Shown in pieces: positions 13,449-21,578 of a stretch of DNA of 32,592 bases (within the stretch, counting starts at the first letter, position 1; every line of letters starts with the position of its first letter). The stretch is taken from NCBI GenBank assembly GCA_016932495.1, contig JAFGCR010000019.1:1-32592 (forward strand), read 5' to 3'. The notes below the pieces were generated by a model. The model ran no database searches. It was not told where the DNA came from and saw only the letters and a program-made list of their open reading frames with translations. A program made the position numbers and the translations under genes. Origin of the DNA: Candidatus Peregrinibacteria bacterium. GTDB lineage: Bacteria; Patescibacteriota; Gracilibacteria; UM-FILTER-43-11.

Positions 13449-14626
13449 TATTTCTCATCTTCTGAACTTGCTGGCGGCAGACAGTCATCCGGTTCGTTTC
13501 CCAGACAGGCATCCTCATCCCGCCGGACCGGCAGGAAGGGGAGCTGGAGCACTTCGTATGAGGTGAATTCATCGGGCATGACCACCGGTTCCACATCGTT
13601 GATGTTGCTGACCTTGTAGGAATAGTAAACCGAGAACTGGTCAATTGGATCGAGGTCTTTCAGGATCAGTTTGATGCGGAAAAAATCAAAAATTCCATGA
13701 ACGTCATCGGCGTGGAACATGGATGACAGATAAAATTTATTGAGCATTGACCATAGCTCCGTTTTATCGTCGTCCGTCACGTTTTCGCCCAGCCGCTCAG
13801 CAGCCGAAACAATAAAATTCACTATTTTTCTTTTATTGAGCGTGAAGTTAGTGAACCCTTTCTGCGGGCCATCCACCACGGTCCTTGCGGTAAAAAAGTC
13901 AGTATCAAAAAATTCATCTATCAACTCCTGCACAACGGCCGACATCTCTTCATCCGTCGCCTGTTCTTCAGCCACACCGCTCAGCAATTCTTTATAAGTT
14001 TCTTTCATCCCTTTTTCTTTTAATTCTTCCCGTATGCCTTCCTGTTCCAGGGCTGATTGCAGGGGGGCCGGCAGTCCTTCCGTGTTTGCCGCCCCGATAA
14101 TGTCGGCCGGGAAATAAAACCAGATATACCGTACCGATTCTAATTTTTCTTTCAGCTCTTTTTTAAATTCCAGATAGTTTTCATCTTCGCCTTCAGCTAT
14201 GTTATCCGCTATCAGATTAAACGTGTTTAAACGGGCGTAAATTCCATCACCCGCTATATTGATCAGTTCGGCCCACAGATTGATGTTTATGCGGTCGAAT
14301 GGCCGGTCGGCCCCCCCTATATCCATAAATGCGTGCCCTCGTATAAAGGAATACATATCCGCTTCGTAAGGAGATCGGTTTACGACATCCGTATTTATTT
14401 TCAGTCGGTATTCCCCCGTCATTTTTATCGGCCCACCCCCCAAACCCCGTTCCAGCGCGAAATCACCCACCAGGTTCTGGTTTAGCCGGTAACTTTCCAA
14501 TGCCTGCATATTTTCCGTTGACGCAAAGAAGGTCAGCGGGTCAGAATTAAATCCTTTCGCGGGGAACGCCATGACCGATACCGCGCCTGTTAATACGATC
14601 AATAAAAAAGCAAATAAACGTTTCAT
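13445..14626 (-). CDS. Secreted hypothetical protein
   Basis: A 393-aa protein with a clear signal peptide: KR, then a hydrophobic stretch to about residue 20 (VMA/FPAKG). The mature part is acidic and mixed alpha/beta, with repeated segments about internal helices (EFKKELKEKLESV, YKELLSGVAEEQ, ELIDEFFDTDFF). It ends in a Cys-containing, Pro/Asp/Glu-rich tail (ACLGNEPDDCLPPASS). There is no lipobox, because the only Cys residues are C-terminal. I recognise no family. It is divergent from the penicillin-binding protein gene with only 52 bp between the starts, so a role at the cell surface and shared control are plausible but unproven. Confidence 0.78.
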   Translation of the reverse strand: MKRLFAFLLIVLTGAVSVMAFPAKGFNSDPLTFFASTENMQALESYRLNQNLVGDFALERGLGGGPIKMTGEYRLKINTDVVNRSPYEADMYSFIRGHAFMDIGGADRPFDRININLWAELINIAGDGIYARLNTFNLIADNIAEGEDENYLEFKKELKEKLESVRYIWFYFPADIIGAANTEGLPAPLQSALEQEGIREELKEKGMKETYKELLSGVAEEQATDEEMSAVVQELIDEFFDTDFFTARTVVDGPQKGFTNFTLNKRKIVNFIVSAAERLGENVTDDDKTELWSMLNKFYLSSMFHADDVHGIFDFFRIKLILKDLDPIDQFSVYYSYKVSNINDVEPVVMPDEFTSYEVLQLPFLPVRRDEDACLGNEPDDCLPPASSEDEKY

Positions 14627-14678
14627 AATATAATGAGTTAAATTTAAGAAAGCAGTTTACCATATTTTAATACAGCAC

Positions 14679-16748
14679 ATGAACCGATTTGTTACCAGCC
14701 TTATTATTCTCATCGTCCTCGTTAACGTTTTTTTGCTGACGTTCTTTTTTTATCCGCTTCCTAGAGCGCTCCGTTCGTTGCAACCTGAGCCTACCCTTAA
14801 ATTATATGACCGCCATGATGAACTCTTGTACGAGGTCCTGAGCGAAGAAGCAGGCAGGCAGTCCTTTATTGCGCTTTCTGATATGCCGGATGATTTGAAA
14901 AATGCTTTTTTGTCTATCGAAGATAAAGATTTCTACGAACATTCCGGGATTGACCTCAAAGCGATTCTGCGTGCCATCTGGCAGAATATGTCGGCGGGTG
15001 AGATCGTTTCCGGCGGCAGTACCATCACCCAGCAAGTCGTCCGTAACCTGATCGGCGTGAACCAAAAGCGCACGTTCCGCCAGAAGATCAAAGAGAGCAT
15101 TATGGCGCTTAAAATCGATAAATTTTTCGACAAGGACCAGATTTTTGAAGTCTACCTGAATTCCATTTACTTCGGCGGGCTGGCGTATGGTGTGGAATCC
15201 GCTTCGTGGCAGTATTTCAATAAATCAGCTTCCAATCTCGACTTGGCGGAATCCGCTTTTTTGGCCGGTTTACCCCAGGCACCCAACCGTTATTATCCGT
15301 TTGAACATTTTGAGCTGGCAAAGGAGCGTCAGAAAGCGGTGCTTTCCGCCATACTTAAAAACGGCGCTATCAGCGAGGAGGATTATAAACAGGCCGTTGC
15401 TGAAAATCTTAAGCTCCAGCGGGGCGCTTTTGCCAAAAAAGCTCCTCATTTTGTCGATTATGTGTTATCCAATTGTGGACCCGATTGCGGATCCAGCGGT
15501 GGACCCAATGGTGGTCACAAAATTATTACGACGCTGGATTTGGGAATGCAGGAGCGGGTCGAAAATATCATAGAATCCGACCTCACCTTTCTGTCCAAAT
15601 TTAATATTGAAAATGCGGCCGTGGTTATTTTAGATGTTAAAACTGGCGATATTTTAACTATGGTCGGTAGTGCGGATTACGATGATCCTACGATTCAGGG
15701 TGCTGTGAACATCACTACATCTCTCCGTCAGCCGGGTTCCAGCATCAAGCCGCTGGTGTACGCGATGGCGTTTGAACAGGGTTGGTTAACCGATACGGTG
15801 GTTTCCGATGAACCGGTCCGTTTTGAAACGGAAGACGGCCTGCCGTACAGCCCCCAGAATTTTGACCTGGTTTACCACGGAGAGGTCACGTTAGCGGAAG
15901 CACTGGCCCAGTCGCTTAATATTCCGGCGGTTCAGGTGATGGATTTTGTCGGCGTCGCTTCGTTTTTGTCGCGGGTACGGGATTTCGGGATCACTACCCT
16001 GGATCAGCCCGCTGAACATTATGGCCTGTCGCTCGCTTTGGGGAGCGGGGAAGTCCGCTTACTGGAACTTACGAATGCTTATTCCGTGTTTGCCAATGAA
16101 GGCCAGCGCGCCATTATCCGTTTTCTTTTGTCCGATGAGCCTGACGACTTAGAATCAGTCATCCGTCCGGAAACCGCTCAGGCCATTTCCGCTATTTTGT
16201 CCAGCAATGATCTGCGTATGCCGGCGTTTGGCGAAGAAAATCCTTTAAACCTGCCCTTTCCGGTGGCCGCCAAAACCGGTACCACCCGTAATTTCCGCGA
16301 TAACTGGACACTTGGTTACACCGATGATTACGCGGTCGGGGTGTGGGTTGGCAACGCGCGTGGCGAGGTGATGGAAGGGGTGTCGGGCATTACCGGCGCG
16401 GGCCCGATTTTTTATAAGGTGATGATGATGTTGAATGAGATGACAGGCACCAAATTGACCGTCCAACCATTGCAGATCGATGTGACATCGCGGGCTGAAG
16501 AGCCCGCTCTGCCTGAGGAGTTCCGCATCATCACCCCCTTCGCCAACGACGTGTTCCTTTTCGATCCCACCAAACCATCCGAATTTCAGAAAATCAAACT
16601 CGAAGCGTCCGCTTCGGCTGAATGGTTTGTGGATGGTCAACGTGTCGGCGAAGGATTGTCCGTTTTATGGCCGCTTGAAAGAGGTGAACATCAGATCAGG
16701 TCCGTTGCTGATCAGGAGGAGCGGGTGGTTGAGATTGTGGTGCGGTGA
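14679..16748 (+). CDS. pbpC: Bifunctional peptidoglycan glycosyltransferase/transpeptidase, PBP1C-like
   Basis: A 689-aa class A penicillin-binding protein anchored by one N-terminal TM segment (residues 8-28). The GT51 domain shows IEDKDFYEHSGIDL (catalytic Glu81), GGSTITQQVVRNL and the KIKE then EVYLNSIYFGG motifs. The transpeptidase domain has S354-x-x-K357 (SSIK), S412-L-N414 and K532-T-G. The C-terminal 80 residues (IITPFANDVFLF, WFVDGQRVGEGLSVLWPLERG) resemble the BiPBP_C domain, which points to PBP1C rather than PBP1A. A short Gly/Cys-rich insert (NCGPDCGSSGGPNGGHK) links the two catalytic domains. It polymerises lipid II and crosslinks stem peptides outside the membrane. The 3' end overlaps the converging 92-aa gene by 53 bp. 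Confidence 0.95.
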   Translation: MNRFVTSLIILIVLVNVFLLTFFFYPLPRALRSLQPEPTLKLYDRHDELLYEVLSEEAGRQSFIALSDMPDDLKNAFLSIEDKDFYEHSGIDLKAILRAIWQNMSAGEIVSGGSTITQQVVRNLIGVNQKRTFRQKIKESIMALKIDKFFDKDQIFEVYLNSIYFGGLAYGVESASWQYFNKSASNLDLAESAFLAGLPQAPNRYYPFEHFELAKERQKAVLSAILKNGAISEEDYKQAVAENLKLQRGAFAKKAPHFVDYVLSNCGPDCGSSGGPNGGHKIITTLDLGMQERVENIIESDLTFLSKFNIENAAVVILDVKTGDILTMVGSADYDDPTIQGAVNITTSLRQPGSSIKPLVYAMAFEQGWLTDTVVSDEPVRFETEDGLPYSPQNFDLVYHGEVTLAEALAQSLNIPAVQVMDFVGVASFLSRVRDFGITTLDQPAEHYGLSLALGSGEVRLLELTNAYSVFANEGQRAIIRFLLSDEPDDLESVIRPETAQAISAILSSNDLRMPAFGEENPLNLPFPVAAKTGTTRNFRDNWTLGYTDDYAVGVWVGNARGEVMEGVSGITGAGPIFYKVMMMLNEMTGTKLTVQPLQIDVTSRAEEPALPEEFRIITPFANDVFLFDPTKPSEFQKIKLEASASAEWFVDGQRVGEGLSVLWPLERGEHQIRSVADQEERVVEIVVR

Positions 16749-16974
16749 ATAATTCCTTAAACCATTTTCGGAATTCTTCAAATGCTTCCGGGTCTCTCCA
16801 GTCAAAATCGGAGCGGTCGTAGGTTTGTTGTAATTTGCCGATAGGATATTGAGGTGGAGTTGGCATATACCAGCCTTTGACCAGAACAAATTCCAAAAAC
16901 TCTCTGAAGAGATATTTACATGCTTCCGCGTGCTCGAGATACTCATTTGTCTGTCCTTCTACATATTCTGGCAT
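16696..16974 (-). CDS. Hypothetical 92-aa protein
   Basis: Unknown small soluble protein rich in aromatic and acidic residues (YLFREFLEFVLVKGWYMPTP, then FDWRDPEAFEEFRKWFKELF), ending in a Pro/Gln-rich tail. The residue composition looks like a genuine folded protein. Its ATG lies inside the 3' end of the upstream gene (16-bp overlap), which suggests translational coupling. It runs 53 bp into the converging PBP gene. No known domain is seen. Confidence 0.62.
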   Translation of the reverse strand: MPEYVEGQTNEYLEHAEACKYLFREFLEFVLVKGWYMPTPPQYPIGKLQQTYDRSDFDWRDPEAFEEFRKWFKELFTAPQSQPPAPPDQQRT

Positions 16975-17204
16975 GCCTTTAAAAAAGAGTCGTTCTTAAA
17001 TCTTTCTATTAATTCGTGTGAGTGTTTAGCATCCGTTAATCGGCCATTTAGTTTATGCTGAAAGATGATCAGTTTTGCCTTTTCTGACACTTTTGGATCT
17101 TCCTTTGAGTTTGCTTTGGACATTAATTTTATCATTCTGTCTCTTTCCGGCAATGTTTCTAATGTCTCTGTTTCTCCTTTAGTCCGTGATGGTCTTTCGG
17201 TCAT
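16959..17204 (-). CDS. Hypothetical 81-aa protein
   Basis: Small, basic, Lys/Glu-rich helical protein (MTERPSRTKGETETL, later ERFKNDSFLKACQNM) of unknown function. The ATG at 17204 is preferred; an in-frame TTG at 17234 would fall in a leader hairpin. A promoter with a perfect TATAAT lies upstream. It overlaps the next gene by 16 bp. Confidence 0.6.
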   Translation of the reverse strand: MTERPSRTKGETETLETLPERDRMIKLMSKANSKEDPKVSEKAKLIIFQHKLNGRLTDAKHSHELIERFKNDSFLKACQNM

Positions 17205-17225
17205 ATATAGGTGCCTATGCGTGTG

Positions 17226-17246
17226 GGGCCCCAATTCAATTGGGGG
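17226..17246. repeat. GC-flanked palindrome in the leader of the small minus-strand genes
   Basis: CCCCAATT, one C, then AATTGGGG, preceded by GGGG. On the minus strand it would form a hairpin at the very 5' end of the mRNA started by the promoter at 17252-17280. Confidence 0.6.
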
Positions 17247-17251
17247 GTCAG

Positions 17252-17280
17252 ATTATAAGGGGTAGAAAAGAAATAAACAA
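17252..17280 (-). promoter_or_regulatory. Promoter for the 81-aa/92-aa gene pair
   Basis: Minus strand: TTGTTT (17280-17275), 17-bp spacer, perfect TATAAT (17257-17252). Predicted start is about 17246, a leader of about 42 nt. Confidence 0.5.
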
Positions 17281-17340
17281 AGAAAAGAAAAATATTATAA
17301 AATAAAATATATTTTTGTCCATTTGATTTTATTCGCCAAT

Positions 17341-17368
17341 TTGACTTCATTGCCACTTTGTCTATAAT
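17341..17368 (+). promoter_or_regulatory. Strong promoter of the rpoB-ssb-rpoC cluster
   Basis: TTGACT (17341-17346), 16-bp spacer, perfect TATAAT (17363-17368). Predicted start is about 17375, giving a long leader of about 222 nt before rpoB, unlike the short leaders elsewhere in the window. Confidence 0.7.
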
Positions 17369-17374
17369 ATTCTG

Positions 17375-17536
17375 GCTATCAGTGTCCCCCCGAGTGAGTT
17401 GAGATTGAAGGCACTTGCATACATTTTTGTTATCAGCAAGCCACATTACTCAATTGTTTATGAGGGTGTCCAAAATCAGATTTTAAACTGTTTTACAGAA
17501 TTGGCTTTCCGCATTTAGCCAATTCTTTTTATTTTA
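17375..17536 (+). promoter_or_regulatory. rpoB leader with upstream fold and intrinsic terminator (attenuator)
   Basis: About 160 nt of likely transcript before a terminator. The first part can form a long hairpin: TTGAG near 17400 with CTCAA near 17450, and inside it GGC..CTTGC with GCAAGCC. An 8-codon reading frame, MRVSKIRF (17460-17486), ends 10 nt before the terminator stem. The layout suggests attenuation, or a separate small RNA. It does not match any riboswitch I can recognise. Confidence 0.5.
17497..17536 (+). terminator. Intrinsic terminator in the rpoB leader
   Basis: AGAATTGGCT (17497-17506), a 10-nt loop, AGCCAATTCT (17517-17526), a perfect 10-bp stem running straight into TTTTTATTTT. 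It sits 61 bp before the rpoB ATG and downstream of its promoter. Confidence 0.8.
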
Positions 17537-17596
17537 TTGTTTTGGAAATCCCGATAAGCAATTCCTTACCTTATTTATTAGCTTCATTTAAATCTT

Positions 17597-20500
17597 ATGG
17601 CTAAAAAAAGCGCTGCCTTTAAATTGTCCGTTGAGCCCACCAAAGTGTTAAATGGGCGTCATTATTTTACGGAAACCCTGGACACATTCCGTCTCCCCCC
17701 ACTGATCGAGGTCCAGCTCAATTCTTACCAATGGTTTTTGAGCGACGGGCTGAAGGAGCTTTTAGAAGAAGTGTCTCCCATTACGGATTTTTCCGGCAAA
17801 AAAATGGAACTGCATTTCCTCAATCATACGCTGGATAAGCCCAAACATGACGCCATGACCGCAAAACGGAAGAACCTTTCTTATGAGGCGGCTCTAAAAG
17901 CTCATGTTCAGCTTATTAATAAGGAAAGCGGTGAAATCAAGGAACAGGATGTGTTTCTAGGTTCTGTTCCTCTAATGACCGAACGCGGCACTTTTATTAT
18001 TAACGGGATCGAGCGCGTGGTCGTGAACCAGATTGTCCGGAGCCCCGGTGTTTTTTATTCCCGCAATGCGACTGCTCCTCAATTTTTTAATGCCAAGATC
18101 ATTCCTAAGCGCGGTGCCTGGCTTGAGATCGAAACCGATAAGAAAGGTCTTATCACCGTCAAGATCGACCGCAAGCGTAAGATCTACATCACTCAGCTGC
18201 TGCGTATTTTCGGTTACGAGAAAAATTCTGATATCCACAATCTGTTCAAAGATGTAAATGTGGATATCAATAACGATTATATCCAGAACACCCTTGAAAA
18301 AGACAATGCCCATACGGTCGCGGACGCCTATCAAAGCATTTACCGCAAGATCCGCCCCGGCGATCTGGCGACCCCTGAAAACGCCAAACAGCTTATCGAC
18401 GCGCTGTTTTTTGATTTCAAGCGGTATGACATGGGTGTTGTAGCCCGTTACAAACTCAACAAGCGTTTTGGCACGACCCGCGGCATCAAAATGAAAGACC
18501 GCGTGTTTCAGGTCGAAGATTTTATCCACATCCTCAAACGCCTTATCGAACTCAATAATGGGGAAGGGCAGGAAGATGACATTGATCATCTAAGCAATCG
18601 CCGCATTCGTTCTGTTGGCGAACTGGTGCAGAATAAATTCCGTGTCGGCCTTATGCGTACTGACCGTATATCCAAAGACCGCATGACGGTCATGGACCTG
18701 GAAACCGTTACACCGACCCAGCTGATCAATTGCCGGCCGATTACCGCAGCGCTCCGTGAATTTTTTGCCAGCTCCCAGCTGTCCCAATTCATGGACCAGA
18801 CCAACCCGTTGGCGGAACTGGCCCACAAGCGTCGTATTTCCGCGATGGGTCCGGGCGGTCTGTCGCGCGAGCGCGCTTCTTTCGACGTTCGCGATGTGCA
18901 TACTTCCCATTATGGCCGCCTTTGTCCGATTGCCACTCCGGAAGGTCCGAATATTGGTCTCGTGGTTCACTTGGCCTCTTATGCACGTGTGAATGAATAC
19001 GGTTTTATTGAAACTCCTTACCGCGCTATTGAACATTATGTGGAACCCAAGGTTGAAAGCCTTGTCGGCCGGATTATTGATGAAGAAGTGAGAGACGGCC
19101 GGAAAGTGATCGCCAAAATCGAAGACAAGCTGACGAAAGAACAGGCTTCCAAAGTGGCCAAGATCAAAAAATCGATTAAAACACCGCCCCCGCACGATAT
19201 CGACGCTTCATTGGTCCGGCCGCTGGTCGGCCAGATCGCGGCCCAGGATATTAAAATCGGCCGCAGGTTATTGGTTACAAAAGGCGACGTGATCGATGAG
19301 GTCAAAGCCCGCATTATCGTGAATGAAAAAAGCCTGGATAAGATTAAAATCCAGGAGCGCCCGCGTAATTTAACAAAAGTCCGGGCCTATGTCGGTGAAG
19401 ATACCCAATACTATGACGCGGACGCTGAAAAATATTTTATTATTGCCGAAGCGAACGTGAAAATGGATGAGAAAGGGCAATTCACCAACACGCGTGTGGC
19501 TGCGCGGCGCAGCGGCGATCCGGCGCTGGTCCATGTGCGTGATCTTACTCATATCGACATCGCCCCCAAGCAGATCATTTCAGTCACCACTTCCCTGATC
19601 CCCTTTCTGGAGCACGACGATAACACACGCGCGTCCATGGGTTCAAACATGCAGCGCCAGGCTGTTTCCCTGATCCGTCCTCATCGTCCGATTGTCGGGA
19701 CCGGTATGGAAGCGCTTACCGCTGAAAGTTCCGGTCAGGCAGTGGTTGCCCGCACGAAAGGGGCTGTAAAGGAAACAGATGCTTCTCAGGTGGTGGTGAT
19801 GTATGAGGACGGGAAGAAAGAAACATATCCTATTCTTAATTTTATGCGCTCCAACCAGGCCACGGCCATCCATATGCGTCCGGCGGTCATCAAGGGGCAG
19901 AAAGTTAAAAAAGGCGATGTGCTGATCAATGGGGCGGCGGTGGACGAAGGGGAGCTGGCTCTTGGTCAGAACTTACTCGTCGCTTACATGACATGGGGTG
20001 GGTACAACTACGAGGACGCGGTGATCCTTTCTGACCGCGTGGCCAAAAAAGGACTGTATGATTCGGTGCATATCGAAGTGTTTACCGTGGATGTCCGCGA
20101 CACTAAACTGGGCCCTGAAATCGTCACGCGGGATATTCCCAACGTCGGAGAAGCCCGCTTAAAAGATCTGGATGTGGACGGCATTGTCCGCATTGGAGCC
20201 ACGGTGCGTGAAGGCGACATCCTCGTCGGTAAGATCACGCCGAAAGGGGAAACAGAGCTTACCGCAGAAGAACGTCTGCTTCAGGCGATTTTCGGCGATA
20301 AGGCCAAAGACGTGAAAGACACATCCCTGCGCCTGCCGGGCGGGGAGGGCGGTAAGGTAGTGGATGTCCAGATTTTTAACCGCCAGCAGGGTGATGAACT
20401 GCCCACGGGCGTTATCCGTCAGATCAAAGTTTATGTTGCTCAGACCCGCAAGGTCCAGGTCGGTGATAAAATGGCCGGCCGCCATGGGAACAAGGGTGTG

Positions 20501-21433
20501 ATTTCCAAAATCGTCCCGCAGGAGGATATGCCCTTTTTACCAGATGGCACACCTGTCGATATTATTCTAAATCCCCTTGGCGTTTCCAGCCGTATGAATA
20601 TCGGTCAGATTCTGGAAACCCATTTGGGCTGGGCGGCGGATAAGCTCGGCATCCATGTAGCCACACCCGCGCTGAATGGCCTGGGCATGGATATCATTGA
20701 ACAGCTGATGAAAGATGCTGACCTGCCTCAGGATGGCAAAATCCAGCTCTACGATGGGCGGACCGGTGAACCGTTTTATTACAAAACTACCGTCGGAAAA
20801 GTCTATATGCTTAAACTTCTGCATCTGGTCGAAGACAAATTGCACGCCAGAAGTGTCGGGCCTTATTCATTGGTCACCCAGCAGCCGCTTGGCGGTAAAG
20901 CCCAGCATGGCGGACAGCGTTTTGGGGAAATGGAAGTGTGGGCCCTGGAAGCTTACGGGGCCGCTCATACTTTGCAAGAGATGCTTACCATTAAGTCCGA
21001 TGATGTGATTGGCCGCGCCCGCGCGTATGAATCGATTGTTAAGGGCGAATCCATCCGTACCCCCAGCGTGCCGGAAAGTTTCAATGTGCTGGTCAAAGAA
21101 TTAAAAAGTCTTTGTCTCGATGTTTCTCTTACCAAAGTCCACGGAGATGAAGTGGTGGGGGAGGTGGATCTGGAAGATGTCATTGAAAATGAGGAAATCG
21201 ACCTCATTCCTTCGGATGACAAGATCAGCGAGCTTGATGATACCAAGGAAAGAGAGGAAGCGATTGAATCAGAACTGGAGGGCGAAAATATCGGCGAACA
21301 TGATGTGCTCGAAGAAATGGAAGAGGCTTTGATGGAAGAAGAAGGACCGGAAGGGCACATATCCCGCGGAGAAATCGAGCACGAAGAAGAAGTGATTGAA
21401 AAAGCAGAGAAGAAATTAAATAAGAAGAAATAA
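17597..21433 (+). CDS. rpoB: DNA-directed RNA polymerase beta subunit
   Basis: A 1278-aa core RNA polymerase subunit. Recognised by the rifampicin-pocket region (SSQLSQFMDQTNPLAELAHK, then RRISAMGPGGLSRER, near residues 390-425), RLCPIATPEGPNIGL, YNYEDAVILSDR, KGETELTAEERLL, GDKMAGRHGNKGVIS and the C-terminal clamp segment QQPLGGKAQHGGQRFGEME. The rifampicin pocket is of the common sensitive type by eye. After the conserved end, about 95 residues form a strongly acidic Glu/Asp tail that ends in Lys. It starts at an ATG without Shine-Dalgarno, 61 bp after a terminator hairpin. It is followed by ssb rather than rpoC. Confidence 0.99.
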   Translation: MAKKSAAFKLSVEPTKVLNGRHYFTETLDTFRLPPLIEVQLNSYQWFLSDGLKELLEEVSPITDFSGKKMELHFLNHTLDKPKHDAMTAKRKNLSYEAALKAHVQLINKESGEIKEQDVFLGSVPLMTERGTFIINGIERVVVNQIVRSPGVFYSRNATAPQFFNAKIIPKRGAWLEIETDKKGLITVKIDRKRKIYITQLLRIFGYEKNSDIHNLFKDVNVDINNDYIQNTLEKDNAHTVADAYQSIYRKIRPGDLATPENAKQLIDALFFDFKRYDMGVVARYKLNKRFGTTRGIKMKDRVFQVEDFIHILKRLIELNNGEGQEDDIDHLSNRRIRSVGELVQNKFRVGLMRTDRISKDRMTVMDLETVTPTQLINCRPITAALREFFASSQLSQFMDQTNPLAELAHKRRISAMGPGGLSRERASFDVRDVHTSHYGRLCPIATPEGPNIGLVVHLASYARVNEYGFIETPYRAIEHYVEPKVESLVGRIIDEEVRDGRKVIAKIEDKLTKEQASKVAKIKKSIKTPPPHDIDASLVRPLVGQIAAQDIKIGRRLLVTKGDVIDEVKARIIVNEKSLDKIKIQERPRNLTKVRAYVGEDTQYYDADAEKYFIIAEANVKMDEKGQFTNTRVAARRSGDPALVHVRDLTHIDIAPKQIISVTTSLIPFLEHDDNTRASMGSNMQRQAVSLIRPHRPIVGTGMEALTAESSGQAVVARTKGAVKETDASQVVVMYEDGKKETYPILNFMRSNQATAIHMRPAVIKGQKVKKGDVLINGAAVDEGELALGQNLLVAYMTWGGYNYEDAVILSDRVAKKGLYDSVHIEVFTVDVRDTKLGPEIVTRDIPNVGEARLKDLDVDGIVRIGATVREGDILVGKITPKGETELTAEERLLQAIFGDKAKDVKDTSLRLPGGEGGKVVDVQIFNRQQGDELPTGVIRQIKVYVAQTRKVQVGDKMAGRHGNKGVISKIVPQEDMPFLPDGTPVDIILNPLGVSSRMNIGQILETHLGWAADKLGIHVATPALNGLGMDIIEQLMKDADLPQDGKIQLYDGRTGEPFYYKTTVGKVYMLKLLHLVEDKLHARSVGPYSLVTQQPLGGKAQHGGQRFGEMEVWALEAYGAAHTLQEMLTIKSDDVIGRARAYESIVKGESIRTPSVPESFNVLVKELKSLCLDVSLTKVHGDEVVGEVDLEDVIENEEIDLIPSDDKISELDDTKEREEAIESELEGENIGEHDVLEEMEEALMEEEGPEGHISRGEIEHEEEVIEKAEKKLNKKK

Positions 21434-21438
21434 AACCA

Positions 21439-21545
21439 TGATTACAATGATTTAAATGATGTGCATGATATATCCAGTATATCCAGCTACCAATTATCTA
21501 AAATCATGGCAATCATCATGGCCCATCAATTAAATCATTTAATCA
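21439..21545. repeat. Imperfect 31-bp inverted repeat between rpoB and ssb
   Basis: The left arm (21439-21469, starting TGATTACAATGATTTAAATG) and the reverse complement of the right arm (21515-21545, TGATTAAATGATTTAATTGA) match at about 28 of 32 aligned positions. No T-run follows. The arms are built from repeated ATCATGG / AAATGAT words. Confidence 0.6.
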
Positions 21546-21578
21546 CAAGTCCAATTTTCAATTTTTAATTTTTAATTT

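Noticed and set aside
16665-16946. 93-aa minus-strand frame overlapping the 92-aa gene
   Set aside because: It overlaps the 92-aa frame almost entirely; the latter has more protein-like composition and a coupled start with the upstream gene.
18771-18870. Possible rifampicin-resistance substitutions in RpoB
   Set aside because: Differences from E. coli in the pocket (for example PLAEL for PLSEI) occur in common rifampicin-sensitive bacteria; the key His and Ser of HKRRIS are present.
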